DNA of 36,239 bases, taken from contig JAHQYN010000023.1 of the NCBI GenBank assembly GCA_024421085.1, positions 1-36,239 on the forward strand, written 5' to 3'. The notes below the pieces were generated by a model. That model saw nothing but the letters and a program-made list of their open reading frames with translations, was not told the DNA's origin and made no database searches. This stretch comes from Acidimicrobiia bacterium (GTDB lineage: Bacteria > Actinomycetota > Acidimicrobiia > Acidimicrobiales > Aldehydirespiratoraceae). Shown in pieces: positions 15,076 to 23,431 of this stretch (its first letter is position 1; each line of letters opens with the position of its first letter). Made by a program: the position numbers and the translations under genes.

Positions 15076-16341
15076 GCGCTGCTGGAGGCGAGTTGCCGGG
15101 TGGGAGGCAAGATCGCCGGTGGTCCGGTGGAAGGCTCTGCTCTGGGGTTCGACGTGGACTGTGCAGCCGACGGGTTCCTGGCCCGGGAGCCGGAGATGTC
15201 GGAGCTGTGCCGTGAACTCGGCTTGGGCGATGAGTTGGTGTCGCCAGCCTCTGGCGGTGCCTTCGTCTGGGTCGACGGGGCGCTTCGGCGGATCCCGCCG
15301 AGCGTCCTAGGTGTGCCGCTGGAACCCGATGATCTCAGCGCCGGCGGGATCGTCTCGGCTGAAGGGATCGCCGAGTTTGCGGCCCGTGGTTTCGCGCAAC
15401 AGCCTGGGCTGGTGGGCGATGCCACGGTGGGCGATGTGGTGCGGGCCCGTGCCGGTGACGAGGTGTTCGAACGGCTCGTCGATCCGCTGCTCGGAGGAAT
15501 CAACGCCGGCAATGCCGACAACCTGAGCATCGCCTCGGGGGCGCGGGCGCTGGCAGACGCAGCCCGCCGCGGTGGTCCGTTCATTGAGGCTCTCCGCTCC
15601 CAGCGTGCCTCTGCGGTGCCCGGCCCGGTCTTTCATGGGGTCAAGGGCGGCACTCAACGGGTTATCGACGCGCTCCATGAGGAACTGCGCGACCGCATCT
15701 ACATTCACGCCTCAGCGGTTTCCCTTGAGCGCCACGGTCGAGCCTGGCGGGTAACAACGACGTCGGGTCACTTCGACGGCGACCGTGTGATCCTCACCAC
15801 GCCTGCGTTCGTCAGCGCAGCCCTAGTCGAGCCTCATTCCCCTGCGGCCGCTTCGCTGCTGTCGGGCCTCGTCTATTCCGACGTTGTGCTGGTCACTTTC
15901 GTCGTGTCGTCCGAACAGGTGGGCCACAGCCTCGACGGCGCGGGTTTTCTGGTTCCACGCGACCAGGGCCTGCTGATGACCGCCTGTTCGGTGGCATCGT
16001 CGAAATGGGCACACTACGACGACGGCAGCCACGTCGTCCTGCGGGTCTCCGCGGGCCGGGTCAATGATCGACGTTGGCTGCACCTCGACGAGTCGGCACT
16101 CGTCGATACCCTGGCCCAGGAATTGGCGCTGACCATCGGACTGCAAGGCGAGAGTGCCGTGCGGGTCACGCCCTGGCGTCGAAGCCTCCCGCAGTACCTC
16201 CCCGGCCATCTACAACGCTGCGACCAGATCGACGCATCACTGGCGCGTGACACCCCCGGCGTCACCGTGACCGGCGCATCCATGCGCGGCCTCGGCCTCC
16301 CCGCCTGCGTCCGCCAAGGGTCCACATTAGGGAACGAATAA
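14992..16341 (+). CDS. hemY: Protoporphyrinogen/coproporphyrinogen oxidase (HemY/CgoX)
   Basis: The 449-aa FAD enzyme of late heme synthesis starts with IIGGGITGLSAAHQLHRQG (dinucleotide-binding fold, residues ~6-24) and LEASCRVGGKI. LDPLLGGINAGN-type sequence (VDPLLGGINAGNADNLS), FHGVKGGTQRVIDAL and the C-terminal MRGLGLPACVRQG complete the family pattern. In actinobacteria this enzyme generally oxidises coproporphyrinogen III in the coproporphyrin-dependent pathway, which suits its place right after hemE. The start GTG (14992) is chosen because it matches the conserved N-terminus and overlaps the stop of the duplicated mini-frame. The longer ORF in the track is an extension through the duplication. 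Confidence 0.92.
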   Translation: MNDRTLIIGGGITGLSAAHQLHRQGKDFALLEASCRVGGKIAGGPVEGSALGFDVDCAADGFLAREPEMSELCRELGLGDELVSPASGGAFVWVDGALRRIPPSVLGVPLEPDDLSAGGIVSAEGIAEFAARGFAQQPGLVGDATVGDVVRARAGDEVFERLVDPLLGGINAGNADNLSIASGARALADAARRGGPFIEALRSQRASAVPGPVFHGVKGGTQRVIDALHEELRDRIYIHASAVSLERHGRAWRVTTTSGHFDGDRVILTTPAFVSAALVEPHSPAAASLLSGLVYSDVVLVTFVVSSEQVGHSLDGAGFLVPRDQGLLMTACSVASSKWAHYDDGSHVVLRVSAGRVNDRRWLHLDESALVDTLAQELALTIGLQGESAVRVTPWRRSLPQYLPGHLQRCDQIDASLARDTPGVTVTGASMRGLGLPACVRQGSTLGNE

Positions 16342-16705
16342 GTTCGACTCCGTCCCGCAGCATCCTGTCAAAGCAATTATTCCTATTGTTTCAATCCGTT
16401 TCAACATTTTCTGATCAAAACATGCCAAATTTTTTCAGATTCCCGCGCGGCGCGAAGAGCTTAGGTGGCAAGTAATACACAACCCCTACCAACCCGCCCC
16501 GACCGCGGGCGAATGGACATGAAACTCACAAATTCGGAGCTTACGTCTGTGTCATTTGGTTACAAACTGCTTGGAATATCTCTTTCAACCCATGTGCAGA
16601 CAACAACGTGGATCCGAGAATCGAGCCCACATGCCTCCGGAATCCGATGTTGAGTCGGCTTGCCAATTGGACGTTCTGGCCGGCAGTTCTTGGTCTGACG
16701 TCGTG
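16342..16705. other. AT-richer intergenic region, no gene recognised
   Basis: After hemY the sequence becomes clearly AT-rich (AATTATTCCTATTGTTTCAA) and contains a short direct repeat GTTTCAA-TCC-GTTTCAA. Short frames here lack support. The change of composition continues through the two lipoprotein genes downstream and suggests a transferred segment. No hairpin terminator was found. Confidence 0.5.
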
Positions 16706-17332
16706 ATGTCTTCTTTCATGCGCAAGCCAAATATTGTGCTTTGCTGGGTCGCTGTGTTGGGATTGACGATTCCAGGATGCTCCAGTAGCGCAAAGGATTA
16801 CTCCGAGGGTGACATCCTGTACCAGAGTGGCGAGTTTGTGATTGAACAAGGACCACCGCTAGAATTGGATCGCGAATTCGCCGAAGCGGTCAGTAGAGCT
16901 GTAGACAAATACACTGTGTCACCCGATGTCGACGACTGTTCAGACTTGGCGCAATGGTATGTGGATGGATTAGAAGTGGTCCTGGAAGGAGAAATACTTG
17001 AGATTCTCCGCAATACCTCGAGCACTGACGTTGCGACTCAGTCCCTACCGCGAGTGAGCATAGCCCTTAAAGAAAAGATGGTAGAGACTCTTCGACGAAA
17101 TAGGTCGCTCTGTCCACGCGAGCCAAATTATCAAGGTGACGAAATTGCGGCACTGGAACTCGAACAAATCGCCCAAGAGGCTCTCGGCCTAATGGAGAAA
17201 ACGGGTGTCTATTTCTCGATTGATGCCCCAACTGTGTTGAGACTTGCTATCGATGCGGCTGAAGGACGGCCTCGAGTGTTCGAGTACAACCGAAACGATA
17301 TTCAACCTACGGACATCCAACCAAGAAATTGA
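16706..17332 (+). CDS. Lipoprotein of unknown function
   Basis: The product has 208 aa from ATG 16706; ATG 16718 is the alternative. A hydrophobic segment (IVLCWVAVLGLTIPGC) ends in a lipobox with C25, so export and lipid anchoring are expected. The mature part is largely helical and acidic, with DDCSDLAQWYVDGLE (~70-85), an Arg/Lys-rich helix around 115-140, and one further Cys (SLCPREPNY). I do not recognise a domain. Its codon usage is visibly less GC-biased than the flanking heme and ABC genes. It lies 19 bases ahead of a second lipoprotein, with which it is probably co-transcribed. The ORF track's longer start (16556) has no signal-peptide logic. Confidence 0.65.
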   Translation: MSSFMRKPNIVLCWVAVLGLTIPGCSSSAKDYSEGDILYQSGEFVIEQGPPLELDREFAEAVSRAVDKYTVSPDVDDCSDLAQWYVDGLEVVLEGEILEILRNTSSTDVATQSLPRVSIALKEKMVETLRRNRSLCPREPNYQGDEIAALELEQIAQEALGLMEKTGVYFSIDAPTVLRLAIDAAEGRPRVFEYNRNDIQPTDIQPRN

Positions 17333-17351
17333 CACCAGGAATGTACTCGTC

Positions 17352-18197
17352 ATGAAAAGACAGATCACAACAACAGTCCTACTATCCATTCTCGCCGCCT
17401 CCTGCGGTTTCATCAGCGACAATAACCGCGAGTTGAACCTTGGTGAGTTCTCTGATATCTCTGAAGTTCTCCAGGAAGATAATCGTTACATGATTCAGCG
17501 TGAACTAGAAGTTCAAGATTGGGTAGCAACTTGCATGGCAAACGCAGGTTTTGAATATATTTCGTGGGCTGGTGACAACTATTCCACTGACTATGTCGAC
17601 ATAAGCGAGAATTCTGAGACTCCAACTATTGACTCACTCATCGCCACTCAACAACCGCAACAAGTCATTGACCCCAATGAAGAGATTCTTGACAACCTTC
17701 CATTAGCGGAGAAATCTCCGTATTTTGAAGCGCTGTGGGGCAGAGAGGACATAGCTGAAGGTCAAAGTCCGAGCGGGGATGAAAGACGGGTCGGTTGCTA
17801 CAACGCTGCGTGGGTGAAACTATACGGCGCTGATGCTGTGGAAGCTCGGTGGAACCTGTTTGATCTGTCTGGGGAGATTGATGCGCGAGTCAAGTCTGAC
17901 TCTGCATTTCTGTCCGCCCAACGCCAATGGTCTTCCTGTATGGCAAGCAACGGATACGAGTTGGAGACACCGACCGGTATCGCACAGGTGATCGTGATGA
18001 TTGCCGAATCAGACACTAGCGATAATTATCGAGATACTCGTTCATTCGAACGAGATATTCGATCGGCTGACGATGACTGCGATGATGATCTTGACGAAAC
18101 TACAAGTTCCCTGCGCAACGATTTCCTTGGGAATTCTGCCCAAGCGTCAATCGACATCTTGTTGGCCGACATTGCGGATCGACAAGTTGACGAATGA
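17352..18197 (+). CDS. Lipoprotein with paired CMA(N/S)xG cysteine motifs
   Basis: The product has 281 aa from ATG 17352, preceded by CCAGGA. The signal peptide ends LAASC (lipobox C18). The mature protein has two related motifs, DWVATCMANAGFEY (C61) and QWSSCMASNGYE (C196), plus C149 (VGCYNAAW) and C243 (DDDCDDDL). This four-Cys arrangement recalls unnamed secreted actinobacterial proteins and probably forms two disulfides. The C-terminus is strongly acidic. Function is unknown. It is convergent with the MacB-like permease, with a single base between the two stop codons. Confidence 0.7.
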   Translation: MKRQITTTVLLSILAASCGFISDNNRELNLGEFSDISEVLQEDNRYMIQRELEVQDWVATCMANAGFEYISWAGDNYSTDYVDISENSETPTIDSLIATQQPQQVIDPNEEILDNLPLAEKSPYFEALWGREDIAEGQSPSGDERRVGCYNAAWVKLYGADAVEARWNLFDLSGEIDARVKSDSAFLSAQRQWSSCMASNGYELETPTGIAQVIVMIAESDTSDNYRDTRSFERDIRSADDDCDDDLDETTSSLRNDFLGNSAQASIDILLADIADRQVDE

Positions 18198-18198
18198 C

Positions 18199-19434
18199 TC
18201 AGGCTCCTGAGGCTCGGAGGGATTCGACGGGTTCTAGGCGTGAGGCGCGCCAGGCGGGGTAGAGGCCAGCCAGCAGTCCCACCACCGCACCCAGCAGTGG
18301 GGCCGCAAGCGGCACACGGGCGTCGAGCACCGGGGTCCAGTCGTTGGACGCCGACACTGCCACCACCACCAGCACGCCAGCGCTCGCCCCGATCACCCCG
18401 CCGAACAGGCCGATGCCGGTGGATTCCAGCAGGAACTGATAGGCGATGTGCCGACGACCAGCGCCCAGGGCTCGCCGCAGACCGATCTCGCCGACCCGTT
18501 CCAGCACCGAGACGAGCGTGACGTTGGCGATTCCTATGGCACCAACCAACAGCGACACCGCACCCAGTACCAGGAACAACGCGTTCACATCGCTCTCGAC
18601 TTGCGTCTGCAGACTCTCCGGCGAGGGCGGCGACTGCACCCGAACCAGCGCAGGATCGTTGGGCGAAACCGCTATAGCAGCTTGCGAAGCGATCAGTTCC
18701 GCCGCCCCGACCTCCGTGTCGATCTGGATCGTGGTCGGAGATTTGAGACCGTACAGTTCACGTGCGGTGCCCTCAGGCACGATCACAGAGTTGAGAAGGT
18801 CCGCCTGACGCAGTACATCGTCGAGAATGCCGATCACCGCGAAGCTCAGATCACCGACGAACACCACGGGCTGCTGACCGACGCGGTTGATGTTGAGTCG
18901 CTGTGCCGCACCGACACCGAGCACGGCAACCCGGTCGGCGCGTTCGGAGTGGCCCTGGTCGAACCATCGGCCCGTGCGCAGTTTGCCCCGGACTGCGGGG
19001 TAGATGCCTGGAGAGGCCGCGATCATCGGCACTTGGAACTCGGTCTGGCCCAGCGGATCGTTCAAGGGAACCGAACTGGTCAAATCGCCGCCAATGTTGA
19101 CATCGACCATCGATCCCGCCGCCACCACCCCGTTGAGCCTGCTCAGGCGCGTCTCGGAATCCCACGGCAGAGCCACACGGGGTGCATTGTCGCCGAAGAA
19201 TCCTCGGTCGGTGGTGACCACGACCGAAGTCGCCGACAGTTCGTTGAACGACGAGATGATCTGGTTGCCTGCCGTGTGGGCCACCCCGAGGGTAGCTACC
19301 AGCGAGGCGATGCCGAGCACCGCTCCGAGCACAGTCAGCAGGGCGCGCCCCGGCCGGGCGAACAACCCCGCCAACGCCTCGACGATCAGATCCCGCCAGT
19401 CGAACCGCGCCCGGGTCGTCTGCTGAGACTTCAT
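18199..19434 (-). CDS. MacB/FtsX-type ABC transporter permease
   Basis: The 411-aa protein has the MacB layout: one N-terminal membrane helix (~32-55, RALLTVLGAVLGIASLVATLG), a large extracytoplasmic domain (~60-275), then three helices (~282-310, ~335-362, ~375-397) with ERVGEIGLRRALGAGRRHI between the first two and PAWRASRLEPVESLR at the end. Such permeases do not pump through a channel but transmit force to the exterior partner, exporting peptides, lipids or drugs, or acting on the wall. Its start overlaps the ATPase gene by four bases. Cargo is unknown. Confidence 0.87.
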   Translation of the reverse strand: MKSQQTTRARFDWRDLIVEALAGLFARPGRALLTVLGAVLGIASLVATLGVAHTAGNQIISSFNELSATSVVVTTDRGFFGDNAPRVALPWDSETRLSRLNGVVAAGSMVDVNIGGDLTSSVPLNDPLGQTEFQVPMIAASPGIYPAVRGKLRTGRWFDQGHSERADRVAVLGVGAAQRLNINRVGQQPVVFVGDLSFAVIGILDDVLRQADLLNSVIVPEGTARELYGLKSPTTIQIDTEVGAAELIASQAAIAVSPNDPALVRVQSPPSPESLQTQVESDVNALFLVLGAVSLLVGAIGIANVTLVSVLERVGEIGLRRALGAGRRHIAYQFLLESTGIGLFGGVIGASAGVLVVVAVSASNDWTPVLDARVPLAAPLLGAVVGLLAGLYPAWRASRLEPVESLRASGA

Positions 19435-20150
19435 CGCTCCGCAGGTGCTGTTCGGTAGGACTGTGGCAACGTTTCCACCCGTCCGTCCTCCACTTCCAGT
19501 ATCCGGTCGGCCTGCAACCCCACCCTGGGATCGTGGGTGACGACCACGACCGTCAGACCCGACGCTCGCAATTCTTCGAACAGGTCGAGGATCGACCGTC
19601 CGGTGACCTGGTCGAGATTTCCGGTGGGCTCGTCGCAGAGCAGGACTGTCGGATGCGGTGCTATGGCGCGCGCAATCGCCACTCGCTGGCGCTCACCGCC
19701 CGAGAGCTTGGTCGGCAGGAAATCGGCTCGATGGCTTAGACCCACCCGCTCAAGGGATTCGAGCGCCCTGGTTCGGCGCGACGAACGAGGCATCCGGTTG
19801 TAGAGCATCGACATGACCACATTCTCAGTCACGCTGCGATGGGCGAGCAGATGAAACGCCTGGAAGACGAAGCCGATGCGGTGGGCTCGCAGTCCTGTAC
19901 GACTGCCTTCGGGGAGGCTCTGCGCGTCGACACCGTCGAATCGGTAGGTCCCTGACGTCTGGCGGTCGAGCAGCGCCATGATGTTGAGCAGCGTTGACTT
20001 GCCGCTGCCCGATGGACCCATGATCGACACGTAGTCTCCTCGATGCACCCGCAGCGTGGCATCGCTGAGAGCGTGGACAGCTGCTTCGCCGTCGCCGAAC
20101 ACGCGGCCCACCCGCTCAAGCTCCATCAGAGGTTCGGCGCTGCTATTCAC
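19431..20150 (-). CDS. MacB/LolD-type ABC transporter ATP-binding protein
   Basis: The 239-aa ATPase has Walker A GPSGSGKST (45-53), signature LSGGERQR (149-156), Walker B VLLCDEPTGNLD (to 180) and switch His in VVTHDPR. DEPTGNLD is the diagnostic form for the MacB/LolD/FtsE group. It starts with GTG, overlapping the stop of the adaptor gene by eight bases, and its own end overlaps the permease by four. The three proteins therefore form one translationally coupled operon. Confidence 0.92.
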   Translation of the reverse strand: MNSSAEPLMELERVGRVFGDGEAAVHALSDATLRVHRGDYVSIMGPSGSGKSTLLNIMALLDRQTSGTYRFDGVDAQSLPEGSRTGLRAHRIGFVFQAFHLLAHRSVTENVVMSMLYNRMPRSSRRTRALESLERVGLSHRADFLPTKLSGGERQRVAIARAIAPHPTVLLCDEPTGNLDQVTGRSILDLFEELRASGLTVVVVTHDPRVGLQADRILEVEDGRVETLPQSYRTAPAER

Positions 20151-21714
20151 CGGACGCTACCCCGACCACAACCAGATCGCCTTCTCTCAGTTCGCCGTCG
20201 ACGGGAGTGACCTCAGCCCGTCCGCCTGTGGACAGGCCGGGCTCGACCGACACGAAACGGGTTGTGCCGTCGGGCTGCTCGACCTCCACTCGGGTCAGGC
20301 CGCTGGCGGTGGCCGACAACGCAGCGTTGGGGACCACCAGAACGGGGCCTTCCGTGCCGCCAACGGGTATGACGATCTTGACGTTCCTGCCGACAAGTTG
20401 ATCCGGTATTGCCTGCGAGACGATCTCCACGTAGTGCCGGTCGGGGGCTTTGCCACGGGTGCCCGCCCGGCGGTCCAGCAGCCGGATCGTGCCCGTGACA
20501 GGCGCCTCCAGACTTCGATCCTCGATACGAATCTTCATGCCCTCGCTGACCCGGTCAACGTCGCGCTCGGAGACCGAGCCTCGAACCGCCAGCTCAGAGC
20601 CGGTGACGGTCATGAACGAACCCGACACGGTGCTCCCCCGCTCCGCGGTCAGCAGATCAACCCGCACCGGCAGGCGCTTGAGGAATATCAGTTCACCCGC
20701 CGGGAGCCCCACGCCCGCAGGGGCCTCCCGGTCCGGCGTCAACAGAACACCCCGCGCCGGGAGGCGCTTGAGGAATATCAGTTCCCCCGCCGGGAGCCAC
20801 ACGCCAGTAGTGGCCTCCAGTTCTGCGAGGTCTTCGGTGGCGTCGCTCAGTTCATTGCTAGCCGATTCCACCAGACGCGCCGCGTCTTTGGTGTCCGGTT
20901 CGGCCAGAAGGTCGGCGAGCGCCTGCTGCGCCGCTGCCAAGCGGTCCTCGGCGCTGCGCACATCAAGCTGAGCTTGGGCATCGGTTGTGGCCTGAGACAG
21001 GGCTCGACGTGCTTGATCGAGCACCAACTCGGCTTGAGCCACCGCGGTTCGAGCCTGCTGCACAGCCAGTTCGGTCGCTCCCTTGCCGGCTTCGGCGAGA
21101 GATCGCTGCGCGTCGGCGAGCGTGTCGCGGGCCGTGTCGAGACGGTCGCGGGCCGCTTCCAGCGCCGCCTTCTCGGTGTCGCTGGGACCGTTGGCCCTGT
21201 AGCCAGCTTGTTCGTACCAGGAACCGACGGCGGCACCGGTAGCTTCATCCCACAACTGGTCGGGAGTGCCCTCGAAGTATCCGAGCCTCGCCAGAGCAGC
21301 CTCCAACTGCTCCACGTCGGGTCCACGGTCTTGGGGGCGCAGGTCCCGGTAAACGGGGACGGGGCCAACGAGCACGAACACCGGCTGACCTGCTACCTCG
21401 ATCGCCACCGATCCCTCGGTCAGCTCTGCTCCCCGTTCGGGCGCGGAGGTCACCACCAGGGCCGATTCCCGGTTGCCGAGCGCACCGGAGAGGCCCAGGG
21501 TGGTCGGCTCGTCGTACCCCACGTCGGCGCGGATGATCACATCAGCCGACAACTCCGCCAGTTCAACTTCGACCGTGATCAACGATACCGGCGGTGGTTC
21601 AGACTCCAGCGCAGCCTGGTCGGGTGAGGTGATGTTGCGCCCGGCAAGCCAACCGGCCCCGGCCGCGGCAACAGCGACGGCGATCGTCGCTATGGCAGCT
21701 ACACCTCGGCGCAA
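20143..21714 (-). CDS. HlyD/MacA-like adaptor with peptidoglycan-binding domain
   Basis: The 523-aa membrane-anchored adaptor has an N-terminal helix (~5-25), a beta-rich segment, and a PG_binding_1 domain (~122-172: RDLRPQDRGPDVEQLEAALARLGYFEG). A long Ala/Gln/Glu coiled coil follows (~178-300), then C-terminal barrel segments. The wall-binding domain inserted before the hairpin is typical of Gram-positive adaptors of MacB systems. Residues ~303-360 contain an internal tandem repeat in which LPAGELIFLKRLP occurs twice, 30 residues apart. The TTG start is chosen because GGGAGGG lies seven bases upstream. It is first in the operon with the ATPase and permease. Confidence 0.85.
   Translation of the reverse strand: MRRGVAAIATIAVAVAAAGAGWLAGRNITSPDQAALESEPPPVSLITVEVELAELSADVIIRADVGYDEPTTLGLSGALGNRESALVVTSAPERGAELTEGSVAIEVAGQPVFVLVGPVPVYRDLRPQDRGPDVEQLEAALARLGYFEGTPDQLWDEATGAAVGSWYEQAGYRANGPSDTEKAALEAARDRLDTARDTLADAQRSLAEAGKGATELAVQQARTAVAQAELVLDQARRALSQATTDAQAQLDVRSAEDRLAAAQQALADLLAEPDTKDAARLVESASNELSDATEDLAELEATTGVWLPAGELIFLKRLPARGVLLTPDREAPAGVGLPAGELIFLKRLPVRVDLLTAERGSTVSGSFMTVTGSELAVRGSVSERDVDRVSEGMKIRIEDRSLEAPVTGTIRLLDRRAGTRGKAPDRHYVEIVSQAIPDQLVGRNVKIVIPVGGTEGPVLVVPNAALSATASGLTRVEVEQPDGTTRFVSVEPGLSTGGRAEVTPVDGELREGDLVVVGVASGE
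20648..20817. repeat. 90-bp in-frame tandem duplication inside the adaptor gene
   Basis: AGGCGCTTGAGGAATATCAG occurs at 20672 and again at 20762, a 90-base period (30 codons). Similarity extends on both sides but is imperfect (for example GCCCCACGCCCGCAGG versus GCCACACGCCAGTAGT). It duplicates the strand after the coiled coil. Confidence 0.85.
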
Positions 21715-21910
21715 TGCTCAACCCTCCCGACTGCGAGCAGAGCCGCCACAACGGTTCGCAGCACCGAAACCACGTTGGCCCTCATTCTGCCAGCCGATCC
21801 GCTCGATGCATCCTAAACCCCAACCCGCGCAAATCAGTATCAGTAAAGGAGGCAGGATGTCGCGCCATCTTTTGGTAGCGCGAGAACTCAGCGCTCCGTG
21901 TCCGATACAT

Positions 21911-22702
21911 CTAGGGTACCGACCATCCGCAGCTGGGGCGGTCGGTTCCGAGCGCGTCAAGGTGGGCGGAGTATACGACGAGAAGTTCGGTGTCAGACCA
22001 AAACATCGTGTCGATCAGACGGTAGGTGTGGTCTATTTCGGTGAACGGCACCTCGGAGTGGTAGTTGTAGTCGGAGTCGAACGTGTCGTAACGGATGGTG
22101 TCGGCGAGTTGGGGGATGCGCTGAGCGGATTCCGCGGGTGTTTGGGCCCATACTTCGGCACACATCGGTGACGTGATGCTATAGATGTAGCGCTCACCGG
22201 GGAACGCCGTGCGGCCGTATTGGATGACCAAGTCCCCGTCGATCCGTTGGGGCAGGATGATCGTCTTGCTTCTGCCCGCCGCGTCAATTTCGACTTCTAT
22301 GTTGGTGGATCCCGTGCTGAATGACCCGCTGACCTGGTTGAGCAGCTCTGGAGGTGCAGGCACCGCTTCGAGCGTGACGTCTATTCCAAGTTCTTCTCGG
22401 AGTTCTCGTTCCGCCGCGCGGGGGTCATTGACCAGATCAACGATCTCCAAATGGATCTCATGCTCCAGATAGACTATTCTGAACGGGTGGGCTGCCACTG
22501 GCCGCGGCCGAATCTCGGCCAGCACGAAAGCGGCGATCGCGACCACAGCGACAGTCGCTAGCGCTCCAATCAGAATCGAGTACAAACGCGGCGACAAACG
22601 TCTGGCTGGAGTTCTTGAACCGCGAGCCTCGACTCGGCGATAAGCCGCTGCTCGTAGTTCTTTTCCGAGTTGTTCTTCGAAATCGGAGAGGTCTTGAGTC
22701 AT
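21911..22702 (-). CDS. Single-pass membrane protein, candidate anti-sigma factor
   Basis: The 263-aa protein has a cytoplasmic N-terminus (DFEEQLGKELRAAAYRRVEARG), one membrane helix (~43-64, ILIGALATVAVVAIAAFVLAEI) and an extracytoplasmic domain containing two Cys (MCAEVW and SCGWSVP). Its ATG overlaps the last codons of the ECF sigma gene (ATGA). This position plus topology is the usual arrangement for an anti-sigma factor; no ZAS zinc motif is seen, so the role is inferred from context. The outer domain (YLEHEIHLEIVDLVNDPRAAEREL...) is not recognised. Since the sigma gene carries an internal stop, the partner may be non-functional. Confidence 0.65.
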   Translation of the reverse strand: MTQDLSDFEEQLGKELRAAAYRRVEARGSRTPARRLSPRLYSILIGALATVAVVAIAAFVLAEIRPRPVAAHPFRIVYLEHEIHLEIVDLVNDPRAAERELREELGIDVTLEAVPAPPELLNQVSGSFSTGSTNIEVEIDAAGRSKTIILPQRIDGDLVIQYGRTAFPGERYIYSITSPMCAEVWAQTPAESAQRIPQLADTIRYDTFDSDYNYHSEVPFTEIDHTYRLIDTMFWSDTELLVVYSAHLDALGTDRPSCGWSVP

Positions 22703-23304
22703 GACTCGTCCCCAAAGGCTGCGGGACCGAATTCGGTCCTAAGGCGCCGCAGCCCTCGAAAAACCAAATCGCGAGCCGACTTGGGACTGCACCCCAATCG
22801 TTGGGCTATATCGCTTTAGTCGAGTTGTTCCATGACTCGCAGCCGCACTGCTTCACGAGTCCTAGCGGGCAACCGGTCCAGCGCCTCGACCATCCGGGCA
22901 GCGTCGATCCGGTCTTCTGCTGCTTCGATCTCCTCCCAACCCGTGGTTGCCGTGGGAGGCGTCTGGATTCCCAGGCGACGCCGCGCGTTCATCGAGACCC
23001 GTTTGCTGCGCCAGAACCGTTTGAGTTGGTTGTTGGCGATCCCATACATCCATTGCCGGGGGTTGCCCTTTGCGGGGTCGTAGCGCCCAATGCTCTCAAG
23101 CATGACAGTGAAAGTCTCCGCGACCAGTTCCGAAGTAGTGTCGCGGTCTCGTGTCCGATGCCAGAAGTAGGCGGTCATGGGCCGGAAATTCCGCTTGTAG
23201 AACTCATCGAGCGCCTCAGGATCCCGGCTGGCGTCAACCAGGAGTTCCGCGTCGCTACGACGATCTCGATTCCAGCCTTGGGAAGCCACCCTCGGCTTAG
23301 CCAC
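22699..23304 (-). pseudogene. ECF sigma-70 factor interrupted by an in-frame TAA
   Basis: Sigma region 2 (ALDEFYKRNFRPMTAYFWHRT..., SELVAETFTVMLESIGRYD) and region 4 (ALDRLPARTREAVRLRVMEQLD) are intact up to TAA at 22816-22818. The same frame then continues SDIAQRLGCSPKSARDLVFR to a TGA that overlaps the anti-sigma-like ATG. The stop replaces the residue that is usually Tyr at the start of the helix-turn-helix (LSYxEIAxRLG). A truncated product of ~162 aa would lack DNA recognition of the -35. GTG 23304 is the proposed start, seven bases below TAGCCT; GTG 23289 is possible. A single-base change (TAC or TAT to TAA) or a sequence error would explain it. Confidence 0.82.
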
Positions 23305-23317
23305 AGCCGCGAGGCTA
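23305..23317 (-). promoter_or_regulatory. Possible leaderless -10 of the sigma factor gene
   Basis: Minus-strand TAGCCT (23312-23317) lies seven bases before GTG 23304. It follows the TANNNT-N6/7-start arrangement seen elsewhere in the window. No -35 was recognised, so support is modest. Confidence 0.35.
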
Positions 23318-23431
23318 GCCCTGGAGATCGAGCAAGCGCTTCCATGAGAACACCGGTTCGCGCCAACGGGCAGGTTGGCGACGCCGAACTCGTGCCACCG
23401 AGGATCAACAGTTTCTGCCCGTTCCTGCACG

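Noticed and set aside
18199-18216. Terminator hairpin CTCAGG-CT-CCTGAG between convergent genes
   Set aside because: The stem is only six bases with a two-base loop and lies within coding sequence.
20056-21627. 523-aa plus-strand ORF
   Set aside because: It is antisense to the adaptor gene, which has a peptidoglycan-binding domain and coiled coil; the plus frame shows no domain.
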